Notes: generated by a model not told the origin, from the letters alone. A stretch of 64,000 nt of DNA from an uncultured Jannaschia sp. (GCF_947503795.1 NZ_CANNEZ010000003.1:434436-498435); one strand, 5' to 3'. Shown: positions 46,244 to 54,837, numbered from the stretch's first letter. A program made the numbers and translations.

Positions 46244-47032
46244 TCAGAGGTCGAACGTCGCCAGGACGGGCGCATGGTCCGACGGCTTGTCCCAGCCACG
46301 GACATGGCGCAGGACGCGGCTGGAATGGGCGGCGGAGGCGATGTCGGGCGTGGCCCAGACGTGATCGAGACGGCGGCCCTTGTCGGCGGCATCCCAGTCC
46401 TTCGCGCGGTAGGACCACCACGAATAGAGGTTTCCCTCGGGGATGTCCTTGCGGGTGATGTCGACCCAGGCGCCCGCATCCTGCGTCTGGGCCAGCGCCT
46501 CGACCTCGACGGGCGTGTGCGAGACGACTTTCAGAAGTTGCTTGTGGGACCAGACATCGTCCTCGCGGGGGGCGATGTTCAGATCGCCCACAAGGATCGA
46601 TTTCGCCGGCCTGTCCGCATGGAACGCGTCACGCATGGACGCGAGGTAGTCGAGCTTCTGGCCGAATTTCACGTTCACCTCGCGGTCGGGGACGTCGCCG
46701 CCCGCAGGCACGTAAAAGTTGTGGATCGTGACCCCGTTCTCCAGCCGTCCGGCGATGTGGCGGGCATGTTCGAGGTCGGCATGGTCCTCGGCCCCGGCCT
46801 CCTCCATGGGGAGCTTCGAGAAGATCGCGACGCCGTTATAGCCCTTCTGCCCGCGCGCGACGCGCCAGCGATAGCCCAGCGCCTCGAACGCTTCGGTGGG
46901 GATCTTCTCGACGGGGGACTTGCACTCCTGCAGGCAGAGCACGTCGGGCGCCTCCTCCTCCATCAGGCGGGCGACGAGCCCTTCGCGCAGGCGGACCGAG
47001 TTGATGTTCCAGGTGGCGAGGGTGAAGGGCAT
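46244..47032 (-). CDS. xthA: Exodeoxyribonuclease III
   Basis: A 262-residue AP endonuclease/3' exonuclease of the ExoIII family: ATWNINSVRLR, LQECK (metal glutamate), GYNGVAIFSKLP, VGDLNIAP and the terminal SDHAPVLATFDL. Repairs abasic sites and oxidised 3' ends. It lies between the thioredoxin gene and an MFS gene on the same strand. Confidence 0.94.
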   Translation of the reverse strand: MPFTLATWNINSVRLREGLVARLMEEEAPDVLCLQECKSPVEKIPTEAFEALGYRWRVARGQKGYNGVAIFSKLPMEEAGAEDHADLEHARHIAGRLENGVTIHNFYVPAGGDVPDREVNVKFGQKLDYLASMRDAFHADRPAKSILVGDLNIAPREDDVWSHKQLLKVVSHTPVEVEALAQTQDAGAWVDITRKDIPEGNLYSWWSYRAKDWDAADKGRRLDHVWATPDIASAAHSSRVLRHVRGWDKPSDHAPVLATFDL

Positions 47033-47098
47033 GGGTCGCGCTCCGCTTTGATGTGGGAGGGTTTTGGCAGGGGGCGACGCGCAGGGCCACCCCCGGCC

Positions 47099-48283
47099 TC
47101 AGTCGATCGAGACCCGGCGCGTCAGCAGGCCGAGCGTTACCAGCGCGATGAGCCCCGCAACGGCGTAGGCCGAGAGGATCGTGCGCAGATCCGAGGCGGG
47201 CATCTCGCCGACATTCGTGGTTGAGGTCGCGGCCAGCCAGAGCGTCGCGGCGAAGAACAGCCGTCCGAGCAGGCTCTGGAGCGACAGGTAGGTCGCGCGG
47301 CTATCATTCGACAGGAGCGGCTGGATGCGGGCGAGGATGAAGGGCCGGGCGAGCGCGTCGGGGATCATCCGGCTGAGCAGGAAGAGGATCGCGAGCGGCC
47401 CCGTCGCCAGCGCCAGCGCCCCCGGAAGCGCAATCTGAAGCGCGAAGGCGGCCAGCAGCATCGCCGTCAGGCCGATCCGCGCCCGGATCGTCGGCGCGGC
47501 GAGCGAGACGAGAAGCGAGACGCCCATCATCGCCGCGGTGATTGCCCCGACGATGACCGGCGTTTCGGAGGCGAAGGCCGTGCCGGCGAGGGCCGCCTCG
47601 ATGAAGGGCTGGCCGAAGACGAAGGGGACGTGGCTGAAGGCATACATGCAGACCGTCAGCGCGAAGAGCCATGCGAGGACCGGCGTCGTCAGCGAAACGC
47701 GCAGCGTCGAGAGGCGCGCGGCGGCCGTCGTCCGCGCGGGCGGTGCGTCGCGGAAGGCAAGCGAGACGCCGAGAAGGGCCGCGAAGGCCAGCGCCGACGC
47801 CCAGTAGGGCCAGCCGAGATCGAACCGGGCGATGGCGCCGCCCGCCAGCGCCGAGATCATCAGCCCCGCGAAGGATGCGCGCCAGCCGCGCAGCTCGTGC
47901 CGCTCGATCTCGTCCGCGCGCCCCTCGGCGGCAAGGCTTTCGTAGAGCAGCGACGAATCCGTGCCCGATGCGAAGGCCGCGTGGATGCCCAGCAGGACCT
48001 GCGCCGCGGCGAACCACCAGAAATCGCCGCCCAGCGCCTGCATCGTGGCCGTGGCGACGGCGGCGGCGGCCGCGACGATCAGCGTCCGGCGGCGGCCCCA
48101 ATTGTCCGACAGCCATCCTGACGGCACCTCGAGCGCGGTCGTGGCCACGTCGTAGATCGCGTACATCAGGATCGCCTCGGCTGCCGAGAGCTCGGACTGG
48201 ATGTAGAGGAACCACGCCGCCTGCCAGAAGATCAGGCTGCTTAGGAACTTGTAGACCGGGTAGAGACGGACGTTCCGCGTCAC
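47099..48283 (-). CDS. MFS transporter
   Basis: A 394-residue polytopic membrane protein with about twelve hydrophobic segments and the MFS loop GWLSDNWGRRRTLIV between helices 2 and 3. The substrate is unknown; the N-terminus (YPVYKFLSSLIFWQAAWFLYIQSEL) resembles poorly characterised drug/solute exporters. The GTG start overlaps the DUF2461 stop (GTGA), so the two genes are co-translated. Confidence 0.85.
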   Translation of the reverse strand: MTRNVRLYPVYKFLSSLIFWQAAWFLYIQSELSAAEAILMYAIYDVATTALEVPSGWLSDNWGRRRTLIVAAAAAVATATMQALGGDFWWFAAAQVLLGIHAAFASGTDSSLLYESLAAEGRADEIERHELRGWRASFAGLMISALAGGAIARFDLGWPYWASALAFAALLGVSLAFRDAPPARTTAAARLSTLRVSLTTPVLAWLFALTVCMYAFSHVPFVFGQPFIEAALAGTAFASETPVIVGAITAAMMGVSLLVSLAAPTIRARIGLTAMLLAAFALQIALPGALALATGPLAILFLLSRMIPDALARPFILARIQPLLSNDSRATYLSLQSLLGRLFFAATLWLAATSTTNVGEMPASDLRTILSAYAVAGLIALVTLGLLTRRVSID

Positions 48284-48939
48284 AGGCGCTCGGTCACGAA
48301 GCGGCGGAACGGCATCAGCGTCTCGAACGTGTCGGTCAGCGCCGCGACCAGCCCGTCGCCCGACGCGCGCCACCCGTCGGGCAGCGACCGCCCAAGCGCC
48401 AGCGACTTGCGCTTGAGCAGCGCGCCGTGGGGATGGTCGGGATCGTAGGGCTTCGGCACCCGCTTGAGCGGCTCCGGCCCGAAGCTCGACAGTGTGGCCC
48501 CGCTCTCGTCGATGATCTCGGCAAGCCGGTCGCCCCAGCGATCGACCATCGCGCGGTAGCGGGTCAGGCCGTCCTTGTCGAAACCGGGGGTTCCGCAGCC
48601 GACGAAGGTGCGGTCGGGCTCGACCCCGAAATAGAAGCTGGGTGCGGGGCCGTCCGTGTCTCCCGGCGCCCAGAGCATCGCGAGCATGGTCTTGTAGGGC
48701 GACTTGTCCTTGGAGAACCGCACGTCGCGATTGATCCGGAAGACCTTGCCGGCATGGGGCTCGCCCGTCATCCGCGACAGCTCCTCGGCCATGATTTCGG
48801 CCAGGAGCTTCGCCGGTCCCTCGATGTCGCGCTTCCACTCGGCCTTGCGCGGCTCGAACCAGTCGCGCGCGTTGTTTGCCGCGAGCGCTCCATAGAACGC
48901 CTGCGCCCGGTCGATGAAATCGGTGAAGCCATCGGACAT
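48280..48939 (-). CDS. DUF2461 family protein
   Basis: A 219-residue soluble protein of the DUF2461 family. Hallmarks: NNARDWFEPRKAEWKRDIEGP, VFRINRDVRFSKDKSPYKT, and SFYFGVEPDRTFVGCG. Function unknown. It is coupled by GTGA to the downstream MFS gene and is divergent from a second MFS gene with only about 50 bases between. Confidence 0.88.
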   Translation of the reverse strand: MSDGFTDFIDRAQAFYGALAANNARDWFEPRKAEWKRDIEGPAKLLAEIMAEELSRMTGEPHAGKVFRINRDVRFSKDKSPYKTMLAMLWAPGDTDGPAPSFYFGVEPDRTFVGCGTPGFDKDGLTRYRAMVDRWGDRLAEIIDESGATLSSFGPEPLKRVPKPYDPDHPHGALLKRKSLALGRSLPDGWRASGDGLVAALTDTFETLMPFRRFVTERL

Positions 48940-48990
48940 GGGTTTACTCCTCGACGTACCGGACGGAAGGGTAGCGCAAGGAGCTGTCCG

Positions 48991-50241
48991 ATGTCCCTGT
49001 CCCTGATCCGCGACAATCGAAATTATCGCTGGCTGATTTCGGCGGCGGGCCTGTCGAACCTGGGCGACGGGGTCTCGGCACTGGCCTTCCCGTGGCTCGC
49101 CTCGCTCATCACGCGCGATCCGCTGCTGATCTCGCTGACGGCGGTTGCGACGCGCCTGCCGTGGCTTCTGCTGGTGCTTCCGGCAGGGGTCTGGACCGAC
49201 CGGGTGGACCGGCGCGCGCTGATGATCCGGGCCGACCTGTTCCGCTGCCTTCTGACCTTCGGGATCGTGGCCATGGTGATCGCGGCCCCGCCCCCCGTGG
49301 CGTCCGAGGGCGTGGCGATCGCCGGGCTGTGCGCTGTGGCATTCCTTCTGGGCGCGGCCGAGGTGCTGCGCGACAACGCCGCGCAGACGGTCTTGCCCGC
49401 CGTGGTGAACGCCGCGGATCTCGAGGCGGCGAACGGTCAGATCTGGTCGCTGGAGCGGGTCATGGGCCATTTCGTCGGCCCGCCGCTGGCCGGTGTCCTG
49501 ATCGCGCTGGCCCTGCCGGTGCCCTTCGCCTTCGACGCGCTGACCTTCGCGGGGGCGGCGGCGCTCGTCTGGCTGATGGTGATCCCGGCGCGCACCGCAC
49601 GGCCCCGGACCGGGTTCTGGCGCGAGCTGAAGGCCGGCCTTGCGTGGATCTGGGGCCATGTCGTGATCTGGCGCCTGGCGATCATGCTGGGCCTCATCAA
49701 CGCGGTGGCGATGGCGTCCCTGACGATGCTCGTTCTCTTCAGTCAGGACGTCCTCGGGCTCGGGGCGCTGGGGCATGGCCTCCTGCTGACGGCGGGTGCC
49801 GTCGGGGGTGTCATCGGCGGCCTCGGCGCGCCCCGCCTGGCCCGTCGTCTGGGCGGGACGCGAAGCCTGCGCGTGGCGATGGTGATCTTCACGCTGGCCT
49901 ACGCGCTGATCGGTCTGGCCGATGCCGCGTGGCTGGTGGCGCTGGCGCTATTCTCCGAGGCGCTGGGCGGGATGCTCTGGAACGTCGTCACCGTCAGCTA
50001 CCGGCAGCGGACGATCCCCGACGACCTGCTGGGCCGCGTCAACAGCGTCTACCGCTTCTTCGGCTGGGGCATGATGCCGCTGGGCGCGTTGGCCGGCGGG
50101 GCCGCCGTCGCATGGCTCGAGCCGTCACTGGGGCGAGAGGCGGCGCTGCGCGTGCCGTATCTCGCCGGGGCGGGGGTCATCGCGGTTCTGGGCCTCGCAG
50201 CGCTCTTGGTGCTGCGCCTGCCGGATCGGGATCCGGCGTAA
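48991..50241 (+). CDS. MFS transporter (enterobactin-exporter-like)
   Basis: A 416-residue polytopic membrane protein of twelve helices. It resembles the MFS-3/EntS-type branch: FRxLISAAGLSNLGDG-like start, VWTDRVDRRALMI loop, and AAQTVLPAVVNAADLEAANGQ in the middle. AAGGAG lies eight bases upstream of the ATG at 48991. A second MFS gene starts 20 bases after the stop. Confidence 0.87.
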   Translation: MSLSLIRDNRNYRWLISAAGLSNLGDGVSALAFPWLASLITRDPLLISLTAVATRLPWLLLVLPAGVWTDRVDRRALMIRADLFRCLLTFGIVAMVIAAPPPVASEGVAIAGLCAVAFLLGAAEVLRDNAAQTVLPAVVNAADLEAANGQIWSLERVMGHFVGPPLAGVLIALALPVPFAFDALTFAGAAALVWLMVIPARTARPRTGFWRELKAGLAWIWGHVVIWRLAIMLGLINAVAMASLTMLVLFSQDVLGLGALGHGLLLTAGAVGGVIGGLGAPRLARRLGGTRSLRVAMVIFTLAYALIGLADAAWLVALALFSEALGGMLWNVVTVSYRQRTIPDDLLGRVNSVYRFFGWGMMPLGALAGGAAVAWLEPSLGREAALRVPYLAGAGVIAVLGLAALLVLRLPDRDPA

Positions 50242-50261
50242 CCACCGATCTCAGGGCGCTG

Positions 50262-51470
50262 GTGCCGCTGCTGCTTGCGGCGGCGCTCCTTCTGGCGGGC
50301 AACGGGCTGCAGGGCACCCTCGTGGCGCTGCGCGCCTCCGAAGCCGGGTTCTCGACGCTGACGATCGGCCTGATCGGCGCGATCTATTTCTCCGGGTTCC
50401 TTGCCGCCTGCTTTGCCGCGCCGGCCATGATCCGCGCCGTGGGCCATGTGCGGGTCTTCGCCGCGCTGGCCTCGGTCGCGGGGGTCGGCACGCTCCTCCT
50501 CGTGCTGGCGGTCGACCCGTGGGTCTGGGGCGCGGTGCGCTTCGTCATGGGGTTCTGCTTCTCGGGATTGTTCGTCGTCATCGAAAGCTGGCTCAACCAG
50601 TCGGCCGGTCCGGGCGAGCGCGGCCGCGTCCTGTCGATCTACCGCATCGTCGACCTGAGCGCGGTGACGGGCGGCCAGTTCCTCCTGCCGATCTTCGGCG
50701 TGGCCGGGTTCGAGATCTTCGCGGTGACGGCGATCCTCTTCGGCCTGTCGCTCCTGCCGGTGGCGCTGTCGAACACGTCGCGCCCGACGCCGCCGCAGGC
50801 CTTCCGCTTCGATCCAGCCGGACTCTGGCGGCTGTCGCGGGTGGCCGCGCTTGGGGCCCTGTCGATCGGGCTGACGACGAGCGCGTTCCGCATGATCGGG
50901 CCGCTTTACGGGATCGAGCTGGGGTTCGATGCCGGACAGGTCGCGCTCTTCATGAATGCCGGGATCGCGGGTGGCGCGGTGCTACAACTGCCGCTGGGCC
51001 TGCTGTCGGACCGCGTCGACCGACGGTTGGCGCTTCTCGTGGCGACCTGCGGCGCAGTCGGGGCGGGGCTGGTGCTGAACACGGTCTCGTCGCCGGTGGC
51101 GGTCTATGCGGGTGCCTTCGCCTTCGGCGCCTTCGCGCTGCCGCTCTATTCGCTGGCGGCGGCGCATGCGAACGACCGGGCGGGTCCCGCATCGGATTTC
51201 GTGGCGATCTCGGCGGGACTGATCTTCTTCTATTCGGTCGGTGCAATCGCGGGCCCGCTCGGGGCCGCCGTCCTGATCGAGGCGTTCGGGCCGCAGGCGC
51301 TCTTCGGCTACACGAGTGCGGTGCATGGACTGATGGCGGTGCTGACCGCCCTGCAGATGTGGCGGCGCGACGCGGTGCCGCGCGCGGGTCGCGGTCGCGT
51401 CGAAGGCCTGCTGCGCACGTCGCCCGCCATATTCGGCCTGGCCAAGCGGTCGGGGCGACGAAAAAAATAG
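50262..51470 (+). CDS. MFS transporter (YcaD-like)
   Basis: About 402 residues, twelve helices: NGLQGTLVALRASEAGFST at the start, FVMGFCFSGLFVVIESWLN in helix 4-5, and PLGLLSDRVDRRLALL in the second half. It resembles the YcaD group. The start is uncertain because the frame has no ATG upstream of the first helix; GTG at 50262 with AGGG upstream is the best choice. The last codons encode Lys-Lys followed by TAG inside an A-run that doubles as the U-tract of a terminator for the convergent regulator gene. Confidence 0.82.
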   Translation: MPLLLAAALLLAGNGLQGTLVALRASEAGFSTLTIGLIGAIYFSGFLAACFAAPAMIRAVGHVRVFAALASVAGVGTLLLVLAVDPWVWGAVRFVMGFCFSGLFVVIESWLNQSAGPGERGRVLSIYRIVDLSAVTGGQFLLPIFGVAGFEIFAVTAILFGLSLLPVALSNTSRPTPPQAFRFDPAGLWRLSRVAALGALSIGLTTSAFRMIGPLYGIELGFDAGQVALFMNAGIAGGAVLQLPLGLLSDRVDRRLALLVATCGAVGAGLVLNTVSSPVAVYAGAFAFGAFALPLYSLAAAHANDRAGPASDFVAISAGLIFFYSVGAIAGPLGAAVLIEAFGPQALFGYTSAVHGLMAVLTALQMWRRDAVPRAGRGRVEGLLRTSPAIFGLAKRSGRRKK

Positions 51471-51491
51471 GCCGGACACGAAGGTCCGGCC
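51461..51491 (-). terminator. Rho-independent terminator of the response-regulator gene
   Basis: Read on the minus strand: GGCCGGAC (51491-51484), six-base loop, GTCCGGCC, followed by a run of seven T (complement of A 51461-51467). It lies about 150 bases past the regulator stop, and its U-tract is the complement of the last codons of the convergent MFS gene. Confidence 0.7.
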
Positions 51492-51569
51492 GAGTCCAAC
51501 AGGGAGGTGCGCCCTAGTCACGTACCGGGGACGCGTCCGGCATGTCTTAACGTTAGAACCGGGATCGGG

Positions 51570-51584
51570 TTAACGTAAGGTTAA
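51570..51584. promoter_or_regulatory. Second perfect TTAA-N7-TTAA (CtrA-type) box, in a convergent gap
   Basis: TTAA at 51570-51573, seven bases, TTAA at 51581-51584. It lies between the 3' ends of the MFS and response-regulator genes, where no start codon is served. It could mark a small-RNA or antisense promoter, or be chance in a locally AT-rich spacer. Confidence 0.35.
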
Positions 51585-51641
51585 TTTAGCTGAATTGCCC
51601 GATCGCCGCGGGGTTGTGTCCGCGGCGACACGGGGGACAAG

Positions 51642-52328
51642 TCAGGCCATCAGCCGGTATCCACCGCTTTCGGTGACCAGCAGACGGGCGTTCGAGGGGT
51701 CCGGTTCGATCTTCTGGCGCAACCGGTAGATATGGGTTTCGAGCGTGTGGGTGGTCACCCCGGCATTGTAGCCCCAGACCTCGTGCAGGAGCACGTCGCG
51801 GGCCACCGTGCCGTCGCCCGAACGGTAGAGGAACTTGAGGATATTCGTCTCCTTCTCGGTCAGGCGGATCTTCTTGTCGTCCTCGGTCACCAGCATCTTC
51901 TGAGCGGGCTTGAACGTGTACGGCCCCAGCGTGAAGATCGCGTCCTCGGACTGCTCGTGGGTGCGAAGCTGGGCGCGGATGCGGGCCAGAAGAACGGGAA
52001 ACTTGAACGGTTTGGTCACGTAGTCGTTGGCGCCCGCGTCGAGGCCCAGGATGGTGTCCGCGTCGCTGTCATGGCCGGTCAGCATCACGACGGGGCATTT
52101 GACGCCGGATTTGCGCATCAGGCGGCAGAGCTCGCGCCCATCGGTGTCGGGCAGGCCGACATCGAGCACGACGAGGTCGTAGGGCTGTTCCTTGGCGCGC
52201 GACATGCCGGTGGCGCCCGAGTCGGCTTCGAAGACGTCGAAATCCTCGGTCATCACCAGTTGCTCGGCCAGCGCGTCGCGCAGGTCATCATCGTCGTCCA
52301 CCAGCAGGATCTTCTTCAGGTTCGCCAT
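51642..52328 (-). CDS. OmpR-family response regulator
   Basis: A 228-residue two-component regulator. The receiver domain has acidic pocket DDDDD near the N-terminus, phospho-acceptor aspartate in VVLDVGLPDTDG, and lysine in YVTKPFKFP. The C-terminal winged helix has LTEKETNILKFLYRSGDG and THTLETHIYRLRQKIEPDPSNARLLVTESGGYRL. It closely resembles a strongly conserved alphaproteobacterial regulator; CenR (envelope control) is a candidate by recollection only. No histidine kinase is adjacent. The start at 52328 is the ATG preceded by GGAGGCGA. Confidence 0.9.
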   Translation of the reverse strand: MANLKKILLVDDDDDLRDALAEQLVMTEDFDVFEADSGATGMSRAKEQPYDLVVLDVGLPDTDGRELCRLMRKSGVKCPVVMLTGHDSDADTILGLDAGANDYVTKPFKFPVLLARIRAQLRTHEQSEDAIFTLGPYTFKPAQKMLVTEDDKKIRLTEKETNILKFLYRSGDGTVARDVLLHEVWGYNAGVTTHTLETHIYRLRQKIEPDPSNARLLVTESGGYRLMA

Positions 52329-52457
52329 CGTTCGCCTCCATCTGTTGGGCCGAACCTGCCCGCGACGGTCGCCTGCGCCAAGGGTCCGCGCGCGCATCTC
52401 ACGCGCCGCTCACGCCGACGTGTCGCCAAGCGCGGAATTGTTTCATATGTGGATGGC

Positions 52458-52484
52458 CGCGCGGGCCGCTCCGCGCGATTTGTT
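52458..52484 (+). promoter_or_regulatory. Terminator-like hairpin in the ribA leader
   Basis: CGCGCGG (52458-52464), six-base loop, CCGCGCG (52471-52477), followed by ATTTGTT. It ends 17 bases before the ribA ATG on the plus strand. It could attenuate ribA or simply be a GC-rich coincidence; no FMN riboswitch fold is recognisable. Confidence 0.35.
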
Positions 52485-52501
52485 ACAGGATCCGCCGCGC
52501 G

Positions 52502-53545
52502 ATGTTGCTCCCGACCCCGTCCGAACTGGCCGCCCGCGCGCGCGCAGACCTGCGGGTCGGCCTTCCGGTGGCCATCGGTGGCGTGGTCTTGGCCTCGGTC
52601 GAGACCCTGTCGGGCGAGCGGTTGGCGGCGATGGCCGCGGCGGGCCCGCTCGTCCTGGCCGTGACCGCGCGGCGGGCCGAGACGCTTCGGGCGCGGGCCT
52701 ATGACGGCGACCTGGCACGGATCTCGGTGCCGCCGGGCGCGGATGCCGCGTGGCTGCGGGCGGTGGCCGACCCGGCGCGCGACCTTCACGCGCCGATGAA
52801 GGGGCCGCTCGTCACCCGTCGGGACGACGCGGCAGGCCCTTGGCGCGACGGCTTGCGTTTGGCCAAGGGGGCCGAACTTCTGCCCGCGGTCGTGGGAGTC
52901 GAGATGCCCCCGCCCGAGGGGATCACCGTCCTGTCCGTGGGTGCGGTCATCGGCCATGACCCGGCCCCCCGCGCCGTCGCGGCGGCGCGCGTTCCGCTTG
53001 AAGTTCATCGGGCGGGACGCGTCCATGTCTTCCGCGAGCGGGGCGGCGGCACCGAGCATTCGGCGGTCGAGATCGGCCAGGTCGACCGCGCCGCCCCGGT
53101 CCTCGTGCGTCTGCATTCGGCCTGCTTCACCGGCGACGTGCTGGGCTCGGTCAAGTGCGATTGCGGCCCGCAGCTCCATGCCGCGCTGGAGGCGATCGCG
53201 CGCGAGAGTGGAATTCTGCTCTATCTTCAACAGGAAGGGCGGGGCATCGGGCTGGCCAACAAGATGCGCGCCTACGACCTGCAGGACCAGGGCTTCGACA
53301 CGGTTGAGGCCAATCACCGGTTGGGCTTCGAGGATGACGAGCGCGATCTGCGCCTGGGGGCGGGGCTGCTGCGGCAGATGGGCGTCGCGCGGATCCGGCT
53401 GATGACGAATAATCCGCGCAAGATCGACGTGCTGCGTGCAGAGGGGATCGAGGTCGTGGAACGCGTGCCGCTTCGGGTCGGACGCCGGGCCGAGAACGCG
53501 GGTTACCTCGATGTGAAGCGCGCGAAATCCGGACACCTGGAATGA
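52502..53545 (+). CDS. ribA: GTP cyclohydrolase II with N-terminal extension
   Basis: A 347-residue riboflavin-pathway enzyme. The C-terminal ~190 residues are a complete RibA: zinc cysteines in CFTGDVLGSVKCDCG, YLQQEGRGIGLANKMRAYDLQD, and MTNNPRKIDVL. The first ~150 residues are an extra domain absent from the 196-residue E. coli RibA; it is not a functional RibB by its motifs. The start ATG has AGGA eleven bases upstream. It converts GTP to the diaminopyrimidine precursor. A strong hairpin follows. Confidence 0.92.
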   Translation: MLLPTPSELAARARADLRVGLPVAIGGVVLASVETLSGERLAAMAAAGPLVLAVTARRAETLRARAYDGDLARISVPPGADAAWLRAVADPARDLHAPMKGPLVTRRDDAAGPWRDGLRLAKGAELLPAVVGVEMPPPEGITVLSVGAVIGHDPAPRAVAAARVPLEVHRAGRVHVFRERGGGTEHSAVEIGQVDRAAPVLVRLHSACFTGDVLGSVKCDCGPQLHAALEAIARESGILLYLQQEGRGIGLANKMRAYDLQDQGFDTVEANHRLGFEDDERDLRLGAGLLRQMGVARIRLMTNNPRKIDVLRAEGIEVVERVPLRVGRRAENAGYLDVKRAKSGHLE

Positions 53546-53581
53546 GCGTTGCGCGCCATCGCGGATGGCCCGCCCGGCGGG

Positions 53582-53614
53582 CCGCCGCAGGGGGCATCGA
53601 GCCCCCCGCGGCGG
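53582..53614 (+). terminator. Strong hairpin after ribA
   Basis: CCGCCGC plus GGGGGC on one arm and GCCCCC plus GCGGCGG on the other, a five-base loop, and one A/C mismatch. It begins 37 bases after the ribA stop and supports placing the next gene's start downstream of it. No U-run. Confidence 0.55.
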
Positions 53615-53626
53615 CGGTCTCCGACG

Positions 53627-53647
53627 GAGGTATTTCGGGCCAGAGGA
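53627..53647 (+). repeat. Intergenic repeat copy B (core)
   Basis: GAGGTATTTC followed by GGGCCAGAGGA, the same core as the inverted copy at 24571-24590 with one inserted C. It directly follows the ribA hairpin and ends on the A of the next start codon. As in copy A, a GC hairpin sits beside the core. Confidence 0.5.
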
Positions 53648-54147
53648 TGATCGGGCCCGCCGATCTGGTGGTGCGGCCTGGAGGGGTCCGGTTCGCGGGC
53701 GTGACGTTTCCCTGTTCCCTGGGGCGAGGCGGGATCCGCGCCGACAAGCGCGAAGGCGACGGGGCGACGCCCGCAGGTGTGCATCGCATCGTCGGGATGC
53801 TCTGGCGCGCCGACCGGATGGCGCGGCCCGCGGGTTGGGCGGTGCCGATCGGGCCGCGCGACCTCTGGTGCGACGATGCGGGGCATCCGGCCTACAATCG
53901 GCCGGTGCGCGCGCCGTTCGCGCGGTCTGCCGAACGGCTGCGGCGGGCCGATCCGCTCTATGACCTCGTACTGCTGACGGATTGGAACTGGCCCGCGGCC
54001 CGGCCGGGGCAGGGCAGCGCCATCTTCCTGCATCGCTGGCGCAGGCCCGGCGCGCCGACCGAGGGCTGCGTCGCCTTCGACCCGGCGGACCTGGCTTGGA
54101 TCGCCCGGCGCGTCGTGCCCGGAACGCGGGTGATCGTCGAAGGCTAG
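53647..54147 (+). CDS. L,D-transpeptidase (YkuD-fold) family protein
   Basis: About 166 residues with the YkuD active-site block: histidine in IFLHRW and the nucleophile cysteine in TEGCVAF. CSLGRGGIRADKREGDGATPAG matches the small alphaproteobacterial subgroup. No signal peptide is apparent, so its cell location is unclear. An ATG at 53542 would overlap ribA and read through the hairpin and repeat, giving low-quality residues; ATG at 53647 is preferred. The stop overlaps the convergent YggS-type gene by four bases. Confidence 0.82.
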   Translation: MIGPADLVVRPGGVRFAGVTFPCSLGRGGIRADKREGDGATPAGVHRIVGMLWRADRMARPAGWAVPIGPRDLWCDDAGHPAYNRPVRAPFARSAERLRRADPLYDLVLLTDWNWPAARPGQGSAIFLHRWRRPGAPTEGCVAFDPADLAWIARRVVPGTRVIVEG

Positions 54148-54797
54148 GCCGGAACCCGGTCGCCGAAGATCGCGCTGCCCACGCGGATATGTGTCGCGCC
54201 CAACGCGATGGCCTGTTCGAAATCGGCGGACATGCCCATGCTGAGCCCTGCCACCCCGTTGCGCGCGGCGATCTTGGCCAGAAGCGCGAAATGCAGGGAC
54301 GGCGTCTCCTCGGCGGGGGGGATGCACATCAGTCCCGCGATGGGCAGGTCCATGGCGCGCACGTCGCGGATGAAGGCATCGGCCTCGCGCGGGGGGATGC
54401 CGGCCTTCTGGTCCTCCTCACCGGTGTTCACCTGCAGGAAGAGGGCGGGGCAGGTGCCGGTGTCCTGCGCGATATCGGCGATGCGGCGGGCGATCTTGGG
54501 ACGATCGACCGAATGGATCGCGTGAAAGAGCTCCATCGCGGCCCGGACCTTGTTGGATTGGAGCGGCCCGAGAAGATGCAGCTCGGTGCCCGGATGAGCG
54601 TCGAGCCAGGCGGGCCACTTGCCCTGCGCCTCCTGGACGCGGTTTTCGCCGAAGGATCGATGGCCTGCGGCCAGCACGGCCTCGACACGCTCGGGCGGCT
54701 GGACCTTCGAGACCGCGATGAGCGTCACTTCGGCGGGCGAGCGGTCGGCCTTGGCACAGGCGGCGTCGATGCGGGCGGTGATCTGGGGCAGGGACAT
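54144..54797 (-). CDS. YggS/PLPBP-family pyridoxal-phosphate-binding protein
   Basis: A 217-residue single-domain PLP barrel. The cofactor lysine lies in TLIAVSKVQPPE near residue 35; FGENRVQEAQGKW, HLLGPLQSNK and LSMGMSADFEQAIALGATHIRVG are family blocks. It balances vitamin B6 and amino-acid pools rather than racemising. The start at 54797 has GGAGG upstream. Confidence 0.93.
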   Translation of the reverse strand: MSLPQITARIDAACAKADRSPAEVTLIAVSKVQPPERVEAVLAAGHRSFGENRVQEAQGKWPAWLDAHPGTELHLLGPLQSNKVRAAMELFHAIHSVDRPKIARRIADIAQDTGTCPALFLQVNTGEEDQKAGIPPREADAFIRDVRAMDLPIAGLMCIPPAEETPSLHFALLAKIAARNGVAGLSMGMSADFEQAIALGATHIRVGSAIFGDRVPA

Positions 54798-54837
54798 GTG
54801 CGGCCTCCGGAGGGATGGACCGGTCATGCCAAACGAA

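Noticed and set aside
53542..53646. Alternative ATGA-coupled start for the L,D-transpeptidase gene
   Set aside because: It would translate through a strong hairpin and an intergenic repeat; conserved sequence begins after 53647.
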